This document shows, one piece after another, positions 24,685 through 35,238 of a stretch of 64,000 nucleotides of DNA; the first letter of the stretch is position 1; each line of letters begins with the position of its first letter. The translations under genes and the position numbers were made by a program. The notes beneath the pieces are model-generated. The model had not been told where the DNA came from. It saw only the letters and a list, made by a program, of their open reading frames with translations, and made no database searches. Source of the DNA: Tepidanaerobacteraceae bacterium (lineage in GTDB: Bacteria; Bacillota; Thermosediminibacteria; Thermosediminibacterales; Tepidanaerobacteraceae); assembly GCA_024655905.1 (NCBI GenBank), contig JANLFP010000001.1:248001-312000 (forward strand), given 5' to 3'.

Positions 24685-25629
24685 ATGGAAATCCATCAGT
24701 TGGAATATGTTCTTGCCGTAGCAACGCACCAGAGTTTTACCCGCGCCGCTGAGAAATTAAATGTTTCACAGTCTTCCCTTTCCCAGCAGATAAGCAAACT
24801 CGAAAAAGAACTGGGCGTAAATTTATTTCTCAGGACAACCCGGGCCGTGCAACTCACCCCTGCAGGAGCTGAATTTTGTATACATGCCCGAAAAATACTT
24901 TCAGAAATCAGCCTAACCCGACAGAGCATCAATGAATATTCATCTTATGAGCGCGGCTCCATCGCTCTCGGGGTTATGCCGGTAATCGGATATTATAAGC
25001 TTCATCGCCTTGTAGCATCTTTTAAGAAAAATTTCCCGGGGATTGATTTAAATCTCCTCGAAGCGGAATGTGAGGACCTTTTGCAAATGCTTCATGATTC
25101 AAAAATAGATGCTGCCATCCTCAGCCAAACAAATTCCGATCCGCATTTTCAGTTTTATCCCCTCATAACGGACAAAATGGTAGTAGTAACAGACAACCTC
25201 CATCCTATTTCTCATGAAAAATCGGTTAATATAGCCAGCCTTGCCAATGAAAATTTTATAGTTCCGCCGCCAAACTCAGGCAATTATCAGGATTTTCGCA
25301 ACGCCTGTTGCGCCGCAGGCTTCGAGCCCAAAATATTATTGCATTGTTCGCAGGTAGAAACAATTCTTGGTCTCGTAAGTGAAGGCCTTGGAATATCGGT
25401 GCTTGCATATCCCGTGGCAGTCAAAAGCGCGAGCACCGGACTTTCCATTCTCTCACTGGAGCCAACAATATTTAGAAAGATATTTCTGGCAATACATAAA
25501 AATGAAAACAACAATCCCGCTATTAAGGTTTTTATTAAGTTCAGTTGTCAATGGATCAACATCAAAAACACTCACAACGGTTTTAGCCCCGACTCCAAAG
25601 AAATCGCATTAAATGATATGGTTTTTTAG
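24685..25629 (+). CDS. LysR-family transcriptional regulator
   Basis: The 314-residue protein has the LysR winged HTH at 1-60 (MEIHQLEYVLAVATHQSFTRAAEKLNVSQSSLSQQISKLEKELGVNLF, with LFxRTTRxVQLTPAG) and a periplasmic-binding-like effector domain (GSIALGVMPVIGYYKLHRLV onward, VSEGLGISVLAYPVA). It should bind DNA between itself and porG and respond to a small effector, likely an intermediate of 2-oxoacid metabolism (inference). ATG 24685 has AAGGGGAG 10 nt upstream; TTG 24676 is less likely. A terminator follows the stop codon. Confidence 0.9.
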   Translation: MEIHQLEYVLAVATHQSFTRAAEKLNVSQSSLSQQISKLEKELGVNLFLRTTRAVQLTPAGAEFCIHARKILSEISLTRQSINEYSSYERGSIALGVMPVIGYYKLHRLVASFKKNFPGIDLNLLEAECEDLLQMLHDSKIDAAILSQTNSDPHFQFYPLITDKMVVVTDNLHPISHEKSVNIASLANENFIVPPPNSGNYQDFRNACCAAGFEPKILLHCSQVETILGLVSEGLGISVLAYPVAVKSASTGLSILSLEPTIFRKIFLAIHKNENNNPAIKVFIKFSCQWINIKNTHNGFSPDSKEIALNDMVF

Positions 25630-25651
25630 AGATTAGAGATGTAATAAACCC

Positions 25652-25697
25652 AAGAAAAAAAGTGCTGGAAACATTCAAATTCCCGCACTTTTTTCTT
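25652..25697 (+). terminator. Intrinsic terminator after lysR
   Basis: AAGAAAAAAAGTGC and GCACTTTTTTCTT form a long A/T stem with a loop of about 20 nt and end in T's. The symmetry would let it work in both directions, but no minus-strand gene ends here. Confidence 0.75.
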
Positions 25698-25976
25698 GCA
25701 GTCCCATAATTATCATTCATTTAATGAAAAAGGTTGTTTTAGATTAACTCAAAGAGTTTTCCTTAACTGCATCAATAATATGCGTTTTCACAGCACCAAA
25801 TTTACTTATAACAATTCTTTTTGGATGATGTATAAATCTTATCCACTCTTATGCAGGAATCCACCTTCAAGGTCCCTTCATCAATGCCGCTTTTGTCCGC
25901 TTAACGATCAATCTGCACATGACTTGGATATCCGCCAACCGCTCAAGTTCTTGCTTGTTATGCAGATTGCATGAAG
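25698..25976. other. Intergenic stretch, nothing recognised
   Basis: About 280 bases between the lysR terminator and the end of the giant SLH gene. The open frame on the plus strand has no ribosome binding site and no recognisable family. No terminator for the SLH transcript was seen. It may hold decayed sequence. Confidence 0.35.
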
Positions 25977-28900
25977 CTATTTATTGATTAATCCCGCCTC
26001 AATGAGCAGATTTCTGACGGCAGTGGCTGCTTCGGCACAGGTAAATGCGCCTCGAGGAGCAATAGTGTCAGTGCTTCTGCCGTTGAACACAGAACTGCCC
26101 AAAGCTTTCTTTACGGCATCGTATGCCCAAGCGGATACTTGTTCCTTATCTTCATATTTCCGAATCCTGCTGCTGTCTTTCTCCTGCAATTCTACTATAT
26201 CCATCGCCCTTGCGAACATAACCATGGCTTCTTCGCGGGCAATCAAAGCTTGCGGCCTGAAGCGCCCGTCCGTATATCCTTTTATTATCCCGAATTCTGA
26301 AGCAATCGCAATGGCATCCGCCAGTTCGTCATTTTCTGGCACATCTGCAAATAGCTGCCCTCCGGCCACTCCAGTCCTATATATGCCCAGTGCTTTCGTT
26401 ATATACTCGGCAAACTCTCCCCTGGTAATGGGCTTATCCGGAGCAAAGTCTTCCGGATTCTTGACAATCAGTCTGGCCGCCATATCGTTTACAGCAGCCT
26501 TTGACCAGTGGCTATCCACAGCTTTAACTTCTACCGGATTCCATAATATTACATATGTGGAATTCATCAGTGAGTTAAGTTTCGCATAATATCTGCCTTC
26601 CCTTTCTAATACTTGAGTGGGGATATGGGCAAAGGTTCCATCTGCGTTGCGCACAGCTCCCGTAGTAATCCTGTCTGGAGATACGCCTTCCGGTAGCAGT
26701 ATTTCTCTTTGTACATACCTTTTGAATCTTGTAATTTCATATTCTTTCTCCTTTCCCTGTGTCTTCGTCTTGACTGTCACTGAAAAATCCACAGGTTTTA
26801 CGATCACTTCGCAATTATTTAGTTTTGCTCTTTCAGCTATCTCATTAGCTTCCGCTTCTTCGATTTTATTTATCCTTATTTCAATTTCTACGTCATTCAA
26901 CCTTTCTTTCTCCGTCTGCAAAGCCTTCGCTGCGTTTACTATATTAATTTCTTCTGCAGGTATAATATACCTAATTTCCCCTGTATCTATGGAAAGCCTG
27001 AATTTGTTCTCCGATAATTTATCGAAGATTTCTCCGTTCAGTTTAGCAGCGACACTGCTAGCGTTCTTGGCCGAAACCGGAACTTCTACATTGTTTTCCG
27101 ACTGTCCCAAATCTTTTTGTCCAGGCTCTGGCTTAGCAGCAATCATTTCTTCTATTTTTTGAATTAAAGGCAACGATTCGACAGTAATTTCCACTTCTTT
27201 TCGACTGCCATTTTCCCTAACGATTTCTTTTCCTGTCATCTGCTTCTGCCCATTGATGACGACAGTCGCATGTGTTTCAGTTTTTTCTTGATTATCTTTT
27301 CTATTTGAAGATTCCTTTTCTGCGGTTGGATTGTCCTTCTTAATCCACTTGGCATATAAAGTCAGATTTCCTGTTATTGAGGTACTGAAATCAAAAAGTG
27401 TCATCAAGCTTTGCTCCCTGTACCATCCGCTAAAAACATATCCGCTTCTGGAAGGGTTTTGCGGAACGCTTGCTTTTGAGCCATAATCCACCGTTTGTAC
27501 AGGGACTTCGCTTCCACCCAAAGAGTTGAACACTACGTTATATGCTTTTATCTCGTAATGGGGGAAAACTGTTAGATCCGAAGTAACATGCTCAAACGCT
27601 TTATCCCATTCAATAAAAACATATCCCTCTTTTTCCGGCGCTGCCGGTGCTGTTGCACTTGCTCCGTGCACAACATCTTCTTCTTTTAGGAGATTGCCCT
27701 TGTCATCGAGAAATCTTACTGTATGTTCCCCTTTTACCGTTATTTCAGCAATTAACGGTAACCGACTCTTTTCTAAAACTTCCGGACTTATAATGATTTC
27801 ACCTATGCCCTTTTTGTCAAATCCTCCATAAACCGTTTCATAAACGGCTGCAGTAATAGTAGTGGACGTGCAGTTCATAACTTCAACGGACAATCCGTCA
27901 AATACACCGCCAAGGCTCAAATCCTTGTTTTGGACTTCTTTATGAAAATAATCGTTTGCGATGGTCAATATGAATTCTTTTCTTGAGTAATTTCCAGTCC
28001 TGATAGAATCCGGCTCGGCCGCTGCATAAGCCTCACCTGAAGATTCCCATTGAGCGTACAGGATTACATTGCTGTCACCGATTGAAATGGTATCTCCTTC
28101 TTTAAACCATATTCCCGTACCATCTTTAATGGTGTTCCATCCCGCAAACGTATATCCTGTCTTCTGCATGCTTCCTTTCCCTGAAACAATTGCCGTATCA
28201 TTTTTCTTATAACTATTGCTGTCTATCGGCGCGCTCCCAAAGTTGTTGCCGTTGCCGTCATAAATGATACTATATGTTTCATCTGCCATACCTCTGTTGA
28301 CAATAACTGTATATGTGTTGACAACACTCCCATCTTCCGAAGTAACCCTGAACTGAATTCTATTGGAGCCCGTCGCTAATTGGAATTGCTTCGAACTGCC
28401 GCTTGGAATCTCTTCAAAAACTTCTTCTCCCAGCCTGGTTTCAATTTTTTGTGTAAGCAGTTGCGTTTCCGGGGTAAAGCTTATACTATATACTGCCTCC
28501 GCTACGCTCAGTGTGTAGTCAAATACCTGCGGACTAAAGGACAAATCTCCCGCATCGGTTGTAAGGGAAAGCAGTCCAGCGCTGCTGCTGTCAAGATACA
28601 AATTTTCCACAGCCATAATGTTCATAATTTTTTCCGTCCTGTTGCCAGCCTGATCGGTTAATTCAAAATCCAAAGGCGTCGTTACATTATACGAAAGACC
28701 GCCCACATGATGCGAAAACTCTCCATCTTCCCCGATCGAAACTTCTTCATTGTTAATTTTTAAAATAGAACCGGCTTCGGCTTCTCCCACGATATCAACA
28801 GAATCCCCGCTCACAAGCCCGTCTTTTCCCGGAGATAATATACCGATATGCGGACTGGTTATATCAACAATCAACCTCTCCTCCAAAGTATTCTCCGTTC

Positions 28901-31900
28901 CGTCTTCCGTAACCGCAACAACAACGATTTCATGGGCGCCTTCGCTTAAATCTGTCAAGGCAACATTCAGTGAAGACGCATTCTCTCTGCTTTCCCTCAA
29001 TATGCCATCAAGGTAAAATTCAATATCGCAAGATTCTCCGCCGACAATACCGATATTTACATCAGCCGAAGCCGCGTTGATAAGCGTTGTCTTCTCTGTT
29101 AATGTTCTTGTTCTTTCCTCAAGCTTCCATACGCCTGTTACTCCATTCTTTACATACTCAAAATACTGGTAAGGTGTTTCATGAACTTTTTCAGTCTTGC
29201 TCCTGTCGGCGGCAACATTTATTGTCAAGGCAATCTCCGGCAAAACAGGCGTCGGCAAAAAGACCTCCAAACATTCCGATGGCACACTCGTATAATATGT
29301 TTCTCCTTGTTTTGCAACCGCTAAAACCACAATTCGATAAGTTTTCTCCGGGGCTAGGCCACTCAAAACTGCATGCTGTTCCTGCGATTCTGCGGGTGTG
29401 ACTTCAAGCATCGGCCCACTTTTATCCAGAGTGCCATCTTCGTTTTGCATCATTACAACATAGTGATCCACCTGATCAAAGTTTGGATCAGCAAATTTGA
29501 TCTTTATTTCCCCATTAGCGCCGGATACCAGTTCCGGCTTTCCGGGGGTCGGCGGGACGTTCGGGTAAGTGACATTAATATAACTGTCATGTGCAAGATA
29601 TTGCGCGCCATATCCCGAATTCTCCGATTTCAGCACTAAATAGTACTTGCCGGGGAGAAGCCCTTCAGGCATCACAACCTCCGCCTTTCCAGAACTGTAA
29701 AGCCCTGTCGCAAGCTCCGTGCCGAAATAATCCACGCTATTTTTGGCTGCTTCGTCAATCAGCAAGATGCTAACTTGCTCATCAGGCTCCGGATTTGCTA
29801 CTTTCCATTCTACGCTGTATCTTCCGCCCCCTTGGTCTGCAAATGCAAATTTTTCTATCTCGGGAATGGGTTCTATTTCCCGAACTGTAACATCGACCAT
29901 TTTTGATGAACTTATTTTCCACTCACCCGCGTTGCTTTCATCAACCGGCACAGATATAACCAGGGTATCCCCGTTCCGATAGGCATTATATCCGTCACCG
30001 CTTGCGTCTTCCGGGATAATGCTTAAAGGATATTCGTTTCCGGAAGGATCATAAAGACTTACTCCGCTGTCATACGGCGTTACTTCCAGAAGCCATTTTT
30101 TACCGGCCGTCAATTCTACCGATGTGTTAAAACCTCCGGGAGGATTTAAAAATTTATCAATTGTGTCGATCGTCTCACCGTTTTCTGTAATGATTCTATA
30201 CTCCAATTCAAATGGGTCAGAAGATTTTATGCGCCATTTCTTGTCCAAGTCATCCTCTCCGACTCGCAAGAGTACATACAGAGCATCTCCTTCCTGCTTC
30301 GCATTATCTTGCGTCAGTTGGATCGGAGCCACGATTTTAAAATCATCGTCTGTCCTTCGCTGGGATCTGTCATAATATACCTGCTCTATAACCGTGTTTT
30401 CAACCTCCGCTCCGTGCAGTTCCAGGGCCACAAGCTGCGGCGCTTTAAACTCAAGGAACTCCTCGTACAATGTGCCGGCTTCAACCGTGGCCTTGATATT
30501 GCCCATCAACTCTCCGTAGGAGTTGTTCACTTCAACATATTCCGCTTTGGGGGCAATTATCTGCCATGTGCCGGTTTCTTCCACATCATGCAGGATAAAT
30601 AATCTGTTATCATCTTCCTTGAAATAGGCGTTCCAGGACGGGGAAGTTTCATCAAAATCAAGCTCGAGAGATTCGCCATTTGGCTTGATGACTTCTATAT
30701 CCTCACTTACATTTACCGTCTGATCATCTGCAAACTTCACTTCCATTACCACCGATGCGTAGTGGTCTATCTTCACCGGATAGCTGTCATATTCTTCAGC
30801 ATTTTTATATCCTTCGACAATTTCTGCTAGACCGCCCAGCTCATTTTTATTGATATAGTAAGTCGATACCTTCACATTGTTGCCGGTCACAAGCTGCCAG
30901 GCTCCTTTTTGCGGTTTGTCCACGATGAAATATAAAACATTGTCTCCTTCATATGCCAGCTTTTCCACAGATTCTTTCATATTGATACCGGCAGGGCTTA
31001 TGATAGCGATAACATCCGTTGCTCCTTCAACTTTAAAAAGCAGGCTGCCCCCATTGGCTTGCGCTTCATCGTCCACCTTTATTGAAGTCACATGCGCCGA
31101 CATACTGCCACTGATCAAGTCCTGCATATCCGCATACTGGTCTGCATTGTAAGTTATCACTTGCGCGTCGCCGTCATAAAGCAAATACCATTCACCGGCA
31201 ACATCTGCATCCACCAAAACACTGACGCTTGAGCCATCCTGCGCGCAAACTGCGTTGAAGCCCCCGTTTCCTTCGTCAAATACTAAAGGATACTGGCTTC
31301 CATCCGGCCTATACAATCTTGGATTCGTGTTTTTGCCCAATACCTGGATCAATATTTTCCCGGTGTTCTCCACATGCAGCGTCATTTTACCGGGAGCCTT
31401 GGCCAAATTTTGCAGCGCTTGCTTGTTATCTCCGGATATCTCATATATTTTTACGCTATCCCCGGCGATTTTCCATCCTTCCGTTTCCCCGGAAGCAACC
31501 TCAACAATAGCGTACACCTTGTTCAAATCTTCATACCAAACAGCATTCCATGCATCTTCATAAGGTGCAAATTCCAAAGGATAAGCCCCTCCCAATGGAG
31601 TATGGATCTTAATATCCGCCATGTTTCCAGCTATTTCCAGCATATACCTTCCGGGAGCAGGAAAATCCAGTTCAGTTGATTTTCCGTTTTCCAAAATGTT
31701 GTCTACAACATACCGCATATTAGCATGTTCAGGTATCTCATAGGCGGTTACATCCGCATATTTATAAACATCCGGCCGTAAATCCTCAGGAATGGCATTA
31801 ATCCAGTTCCAGTCTATAAATGCCCATTCCCCGGTCATATTGACATCCAACACCAGGTAAACCTTGTTTTCTTCCGGTATATACAGGGCATTCCAGTTGG

Positions 31901-34900
31901 GGTCGTTTTGATCAAAGACCAGCCTGAGCGCCGGATCTTCCTGATCTTTTCGGTAGCGGGTATCATAATCAGGAGCCTGCACCACAATATTGTCGCTGAC
32001 AACTCCATTGAATTCAAACAGCATCCTGCCCTTTTCGTTGATTTCCAAAGCGACGGAATCCCGGTATTCCTCACAGAATAATTTCTTTTTCACATTGTTA
32101 AATGTTTTTTTGGCTACGTCTTTTACTTTTTTGGCTGTCTCAATCACTTCTTTCTGCGGCGCGACAATGGCTTTGGCCACGTCTTTGCCAACAACCTTAC
32201 TCAGTGCCATTTCGGTCACTTTCGTGCAGACAAGGGCTGTACTTGTGGCAATATCAAAAGCCTTTTCCGTCATTCCAAGAGGAGTGCCGTATTTAATAAA
32301 AGTTCCGACGGGATCTTTCATAGCGTCATTAATAATATTCGTAGCTTTGTTCAATAAATCTTTTACAACCCCGGTAGGATTTTTTACGGCATTATATAAG
32401 CTGGTAGAAAGCTTTTCAGCAGCATTATATAGACCGGTTGCCACTTCTTTGGGCTTGGGCGGATCAATGTGCGGCTCGAAAATCACCTTGTTGCTTTTAA
32501 AATTGTATCCTGCTGTAACCCCTATGCCCAGCACGGTACTGGTTGCTTTAACTTCTTCATTGTTTCCGCGCAGGGTCATTTCATTAATTTTAGCCCCGCC
32601 CACGGCTTCCAGGAATGACGGCAACTTAAAAGGCATAATGGTCTTCAATTCAGCATCAATGTTCTTTTTACCCCATGCGCTTACCTGGACCTTGGTTTTG
32701 CCGATAATATCAAGAGGGCTCTTTGTTTCCCCTTTCAGCTCAAATCCATTTTGCGCATATCCCGGATGCTTAGCTGCATTCCATACCGCCACAAAAGCAA
32801 TATCTCCCACATCCACCATGCCATAGATTTTGGCTTGGCCCGAAGCATCCATATGATATTGGGACAAGCCCAGCCTCATATTTTCAATATTGAGAAAATC
32901 CCTACCCTGATAGGTCATTTCAAGCATGTCCGACATGCTTGATAATGCCACAACAGTAGTTGGCCCGGAACTTCTGTCCGACAAGTTCTCAATTCCACCG
33001 CCAAATGAGGTAAATTTCATCATGATGGGAGGAACATCCACTTCCAATCCGCTCAAAACAAATTTCACATAATTGACTTTGCCTTTCCTGACGGTAAAAG
33101 CCATATCAAACCCATATTCGGTAATCCCGCTGATTTTGGCATTGGCAGCGAATGAGTATTCCGGTGTCAAGGTATCAACGCCCGCCTTGAGGCCGGCCGC
33201 TTCAAACGGAGGTATGTATATCCCTTTATTAATTTGAAACACCTTTTTTATCCCGATTCCTCGGGCACCTATGCCGATATCATCGAGGTTGAACCAGTCG
33301 CCAACGCTGGTTGATTTATCGATGTCCAGTCCCACCCAGATATCGCCGTTAACTTTAAATCCATCATTGCTAAAATAAAATTCATTGATTCTGATGGGCA
33401 TTTTCATGCCTAGCATATCAACTTCCTGTTTGCCGCCGGAAAGCTTGAATCTAAAACTGCCGGGGTCCAGGTAAAAATCGCCCTCATAAATGGTTACCGT
33501 GGATACGATCCCTGTAGAATCCGCCGTATCCACATAGAACCTTCCTGCCCCCATCAAGCTCCCATGCCCCTTGCGGGTATCTATGGTTAAACTGCTCCCC
33601 TTAAATTTTAAATAAGAGTTAAACGTTACAGCCTGGCCCGTATCATTCAGGGTGTATAAACCCTTTCTCTCAATATCTTCTTCAAATATTCCCTTTATGC
33701 TAATCTGCTTTCTTTCAATATCAGGATTTTCTGTTGTCAGCACCACTTCTTCCACATTGGGACGCTTATACCTGGAGTCTGCGGTGATTTCATAGGCATT
33801 TGCCTTTTTAATCGTTCCAAAATCCATGTGCTCGATTATTACGGTGTACGCGCCTTCGCAATTTCCGTCGGCTGCTGGAACCGCCAGAGCCATCAGGTTG
33901 TCACTGTAAATTTTTATATTTTCCGCCGGAACCGCACCCGTCCAGCCTTCTTTAGCGACACTCACGTTTAATTTGCTTTTATCTGCAAAGGCCCTAAATC
34001 CCTTGCCGGCAATATAGATCTTTTTATCCTCGTCCACATAGATTTTCTCCGGTGTAACCCCATCTATCCGGATATCCACATTTGCATCCATCAAAACCCT
34101 GATATCGGGGAAAACCTTGGTTTCCGACAACCCACCGCTTGAAATGGTTGCTGTAAGTGTTACATACGCGTCCCCGCCGCTTGCCGGCCGCATTACCGCA
34201 CCGGTAGGTGTAATGACATTTGGATTTGAGGATGTCCAGGTAACTGTCGCGCCGTAGGCAGCCCCGTTATCCATAAGCTGTAAGTTTTCTGTTACCGAAT
34301 CTTCACTATCTCCCGGTGCATAAATGATATGAATTGATTCTTTTACCATATTAATAATGGATTCATAAGAGATCTCAAAGTATGCCGTAACTGTTTTATT
34401 TTCCGTTACATTGGCATCTACCCTTGGATTGTCTGTCCTGCCGTCACTCCAGTGGGAAAAAGCATAGCCTGGGTTTGGAACTGCCGTAACAGCCGTTCCG
34501 CTGCCGCCGGTTCCCACAACCTGATTGGCATTTCCGGAGATTGTTCCGTTGAGTCCAGCTGCGTATGTAAGTGAAAAATTTGTATAAGGCGAACAACGAT
34601 TTGGATAAGAATTCAAGTCATCCACGTTTTTATTTTTTAAAAAACTTCCGTTTGTATATGAAATAATACTGACGTTGTGGTTTACAACATCACCGTGTTT
34701 TTTCGGTTCAATCGACACAAAATAATTTTGGGATCTATCTCCAAAATATATGAATCCCAAGGGGCCCAAGTACATTATCGAGCCGCTGTTTTGTATCGTT
34801 TTTACAAAACTCCCGTCTTTTTCATATAAATTCAGTTTTACCTTTACCGGGTAATCGCCTATGCTTGTGTTTTGATAATTGGGCTCAAACTGCACATAAC

Positions 34901-35156
34901 GGTCTCCACTGGGACCCCAGTCTACTTTTTTCCAGCTTTCATCATCAATATTTCCTTCCAATTTATATTCTGTAGAAGAGAGCTGGCTAAAACTGAAAAT
35001 CTGTGCATTTCCATACTTGTTGCTGTAAAAATTATTGCCCGCCGCATAGCTTTTTTGAGGAAAAAACAATAAATTGTTAAAAATTAATGCGAACACCAAA
35101 AATAACCCTATAACGGAACTAAGATTTTTTTTGTTTCCCCCCGCCAAGACTTTCAT
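25977..35156 (-). CDS. Giant multi-domain SLH surface protein (3059 aa)
   Basis: After a Sec signal peptide (hydrophobic SVIGLFLVFALIFNNLLFF, cut near SYAAG) come an InlB-B-type repeat (about 200-265), a Big_4-like Ig domain (270-355) and an IPT-like domain (360-455). A long beta-rich region is followed by a helical stretch near 905-1010 (VKNPTGVVKDLLNKATNII), then about seven tandem modules of 100-115 residues with the core WNAxYxxxxNxVYxxVDVxxxGEW (DNA 31.9-29.9 kb). Next are a fibronectin III domain (PPTPGKPEL...), Ig-like segments (29.1-28.6 kb), a cadherin-like beta domain (FSPQVFDYTLSV), further InlB-B repeats, a charged linker and three C-terminal SLH repeats that anchor it to the cell wall. 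The third SLH repeat lacks a good TRAE motif. ATG 35156 has GGAG upstream. Likely adhesive or structural. Confidence 0.85.
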   Translation of the reverse strand: MKVLAGGNKKNLSSVIGLFLVFALIFNNLLFFPQKSYAAGNNFYSNKYGNAQIFSFSQLSSTEYKLEGNIDDESWKKVDWGPSGDRYVQFEPNYQNTSIGDYPVKVKLNLYEKDGSFVKTIQNSGSIMYLGPLGFIYFGDRSQNYFVSIEPKKHGDVVNHNVSIISYTNGSFLKNKNVDDLNSYPNRCSPYTNFSLTYAAGLNGTISGNANQVVGTGGSGTAVTAVPNPGYAFSHWSDGRTDNPRVDANVTENKTVTAYFEISYESIINMVKESIHIIYAPGDSEDSVTENLQLMDNGAAYGATVTWTSSNPNVITPTGAVMRPASGGDAYVTLTATISSGGLSETKVFPDIRVLMDANVDIRIDGVTPEKIYVDEDKKIYIAGKGFRAFADKSKLNVSVAKEGWTGAVPAENIKIYSDNLMALAVPAADGNCEGAYTVIIEHMDFGTIKKANAYEITADSRYKRPNVEEVVLTTENPDIERKQISIKGIFEEDIERKGLYTLNDTGQAVTFNSYLKFKGSSLTIDTRKGHGSLMGAGRFYVDTADSTGIVSTVTIYEGDFYLDPGSFRFKLSGGKQEVDMLGMKMPIRINEFYFSNDGFKVNGDIWVGLDIDKSTSVGDWFNLDDIGIGARGIGIKKVFQINKGIYIPPFEAAGLKAGVDTLTPEYSFAANAKISGITEYGFDMAFTVRKGKVNYVKFVLSGLEVDVPPIMMKFTSFGGGIENLSDRSSGPTTVVALSSMSDMLEMTYQGRDFLNIENMRLGLSQYHMDASGQAKIYGMVDVGDIAFVAVWNAAKHPGYAQNGFELKGETKSPLDIIGKTKVQVSAWGKKNIDAELKTIMPFKLPSFLEAVGGAKINEMTLRGNNEEVKATSTVLGIGVTAGYNFKSNKVIFEPHIDPPKPKEVATGLYNAAEKLSTSLYNAVKNPTGVVKDLLNKATNIINDAMKDPVGTFIKYGTPLGMTEKAFDIATSTALVCTKVTEMALSKVVGKDVAKAIVAPQKEVIETAKKVKDVAKKTFNNVKKKLFCEEYRDSVALEINEKGRMLFEFNGVVSDNIVVQAPDYDTRYRKDQEDPALRLVFDQNDPNWNALYIPEENKVYLVLDVNMTGEWAFIDWNWINAIPEDLRPDVYKYADVTAYEIPEHANMRYVVDNILENGKSTELDFPAPGRYMLEIAGNMADIKIHTPLGGAYPLEFAPYEDAWNAVWYEDLNKVYAIVEVASGETEGWKIAGDSVKIYEISGDNKQALQNLAKAPGKMTLHVENTGKILIQVLGKNTNPRLYRPDGSQYPLVFDEGNGGFNAVCAQDGSSVSVLVDADVAGEWYLLYDGDAQVITYNADQYADMQDLISGSMSAHVTSIKVDDEAQANGGSLLFKVEGATDVIAIISPAGINMKESVEKLAYEGDNVLYFIVDKPQKGAWQLVTGNNVKVSTYYINKNELGGLAEIVEGYKNAEEYDSYPVKIDHYASVVMEVKFADDQTVNVSEDIEVIKPNGESLELDFDETSPSWNAYFKEDDNRLFILHDVEETGTWQIIAPKAEYVEVNNSYGELMGNIKATVEAGTLYEEFLEFKAPQLVALELHGAEVENTVIEQVYYDRSQRRTDDDFKIVAPIQLTQDNAKQEGDALYVLLRVGEDDLDKKWRIKSSDPFELEYRIITENGETIDTIDKFLNPPGGFNTSVELTAGKKWLLEVTPYDSGVSLYDPSGNEYPLSIIPEDASGDGYNAYRNGDTLVISVPVDESNAGEWKISSSKMVDVTVREIEPIPEIEKFAFADQGGGRYSVEWKVANPEPDEQVSILLIDEAAKNSVDYFGTELATGLYSSGKAEVVMPEGLLPGKYYLVLKSENSGYGAQYLAHDSYINVTYPNVPPTPGKPELVSGANGEIKIKFADPNFDQVDHYVVMMQNEDGTLDKSGPMLEVTPAESQEQHAVLSGLAPEKTYRIVVLAVAKQGETYYTSVPSECLEVFLPTPVLPEIALTINVAADRSKTEKVHETPYQYFEYVKNGVTGVWKLEERTRTLTEKTTLINAASADVNIGIVGGESCDIEFYLDGILRESRENASSLNVALTDLSEGAHEIVVVAVTEDGTENTLEERLIVDITSPHIGILSPGKDGLVSGDSVDIVGEAEAGSILKINNEEVSIGEDGEFSHHVGGLSYNVTTPLDFELTDQAGNRTEKIMNIMAVENLYLDSSSAGLLSLTTDAGDLSFSPQVFDYTLSVAEAVYSISFTPETQLLTQKIETRLGEEVFEEIPSGSSKQFQLATGSNRIQFRVTSEDGSVVNTYTVIVNRGMADETYSIIYDGNGNNFGSAPIDSNSYKKNDTAIVSGKGSMQKTGYTFAGWNTIKDGTGIWFKEGDTISIGDSNVILYAQWESSGEAYAAAEPDSIRTGNYSRKEFILTIANDYFHKEVQNKDLSLGGVFDGLSVEVMNCTSTTITAAVYETVYGGFDKKGIGEIIISPEVLEKSRLPLIAEITVKGEHTVRFLDDKGNLLKEEDVVHGASATAPAAPEKEGYVFIEWDKAFEHVTSDLTVFPHYEIKAYNVVFNSLGGSEVPVQTVDYGSKASVPQNPSRSGYVFSGWYREQSLMTLFDFSTSITGNLTLYAKWIKKDNPTAEKESSNRKDNQEKTETHATVVINGQKQMTGKEIVRENGSRKEVEITVESLPLIQKIEEMIAAKPEPGQKDLGQSENNVEVPVSAKNASSVAAKLNGEIFDKLSENKFRLSIDTGEIRYIIPAEEINIVNAAKALQTEKERLNDVEIEIRINKIEEAEANEIAERAKLNNCEVIVKPVDFSVTVKTKTQGKEKEYEITRFKRYVQREILLPEGVSPDRITTGAVRNADGTFAHIPTQVLEREGRYYAKLNSLMNSTYVILWNPVEVKAVDSHWSKAAVNDMAARLIVKNPEDFAPDKPITRGEFAEYITKALGIYRTGVAGGQLFADVPENDELADAIAIASEFGIIKGYTDGRFRPQALIAREEAMVMFARAMDIVELQEKDSSRIRKYEDKEQVSAWAYDAVKKALGSSVFNGRSTDTIAPRGAFTCAEAATAVRNLLIEAGLINK

Positions 35157-35238
35157 AGAACGCTCCACTCCTCTTCTTTCTTTTCGTTAATTACTGGTAA
35201 GCCGGCTTTTATTTCAGCCTTAGCATTCCCGCGATACG

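Noticed and set aside
25696-25974. 92-codon plus-strand frame in the gap after lysR
   Set aside because: No ribosome binding site, odd composition (Cys, Phe, Ser-rich) and no recognisable domain; it partly overlaps the lysR terminator.
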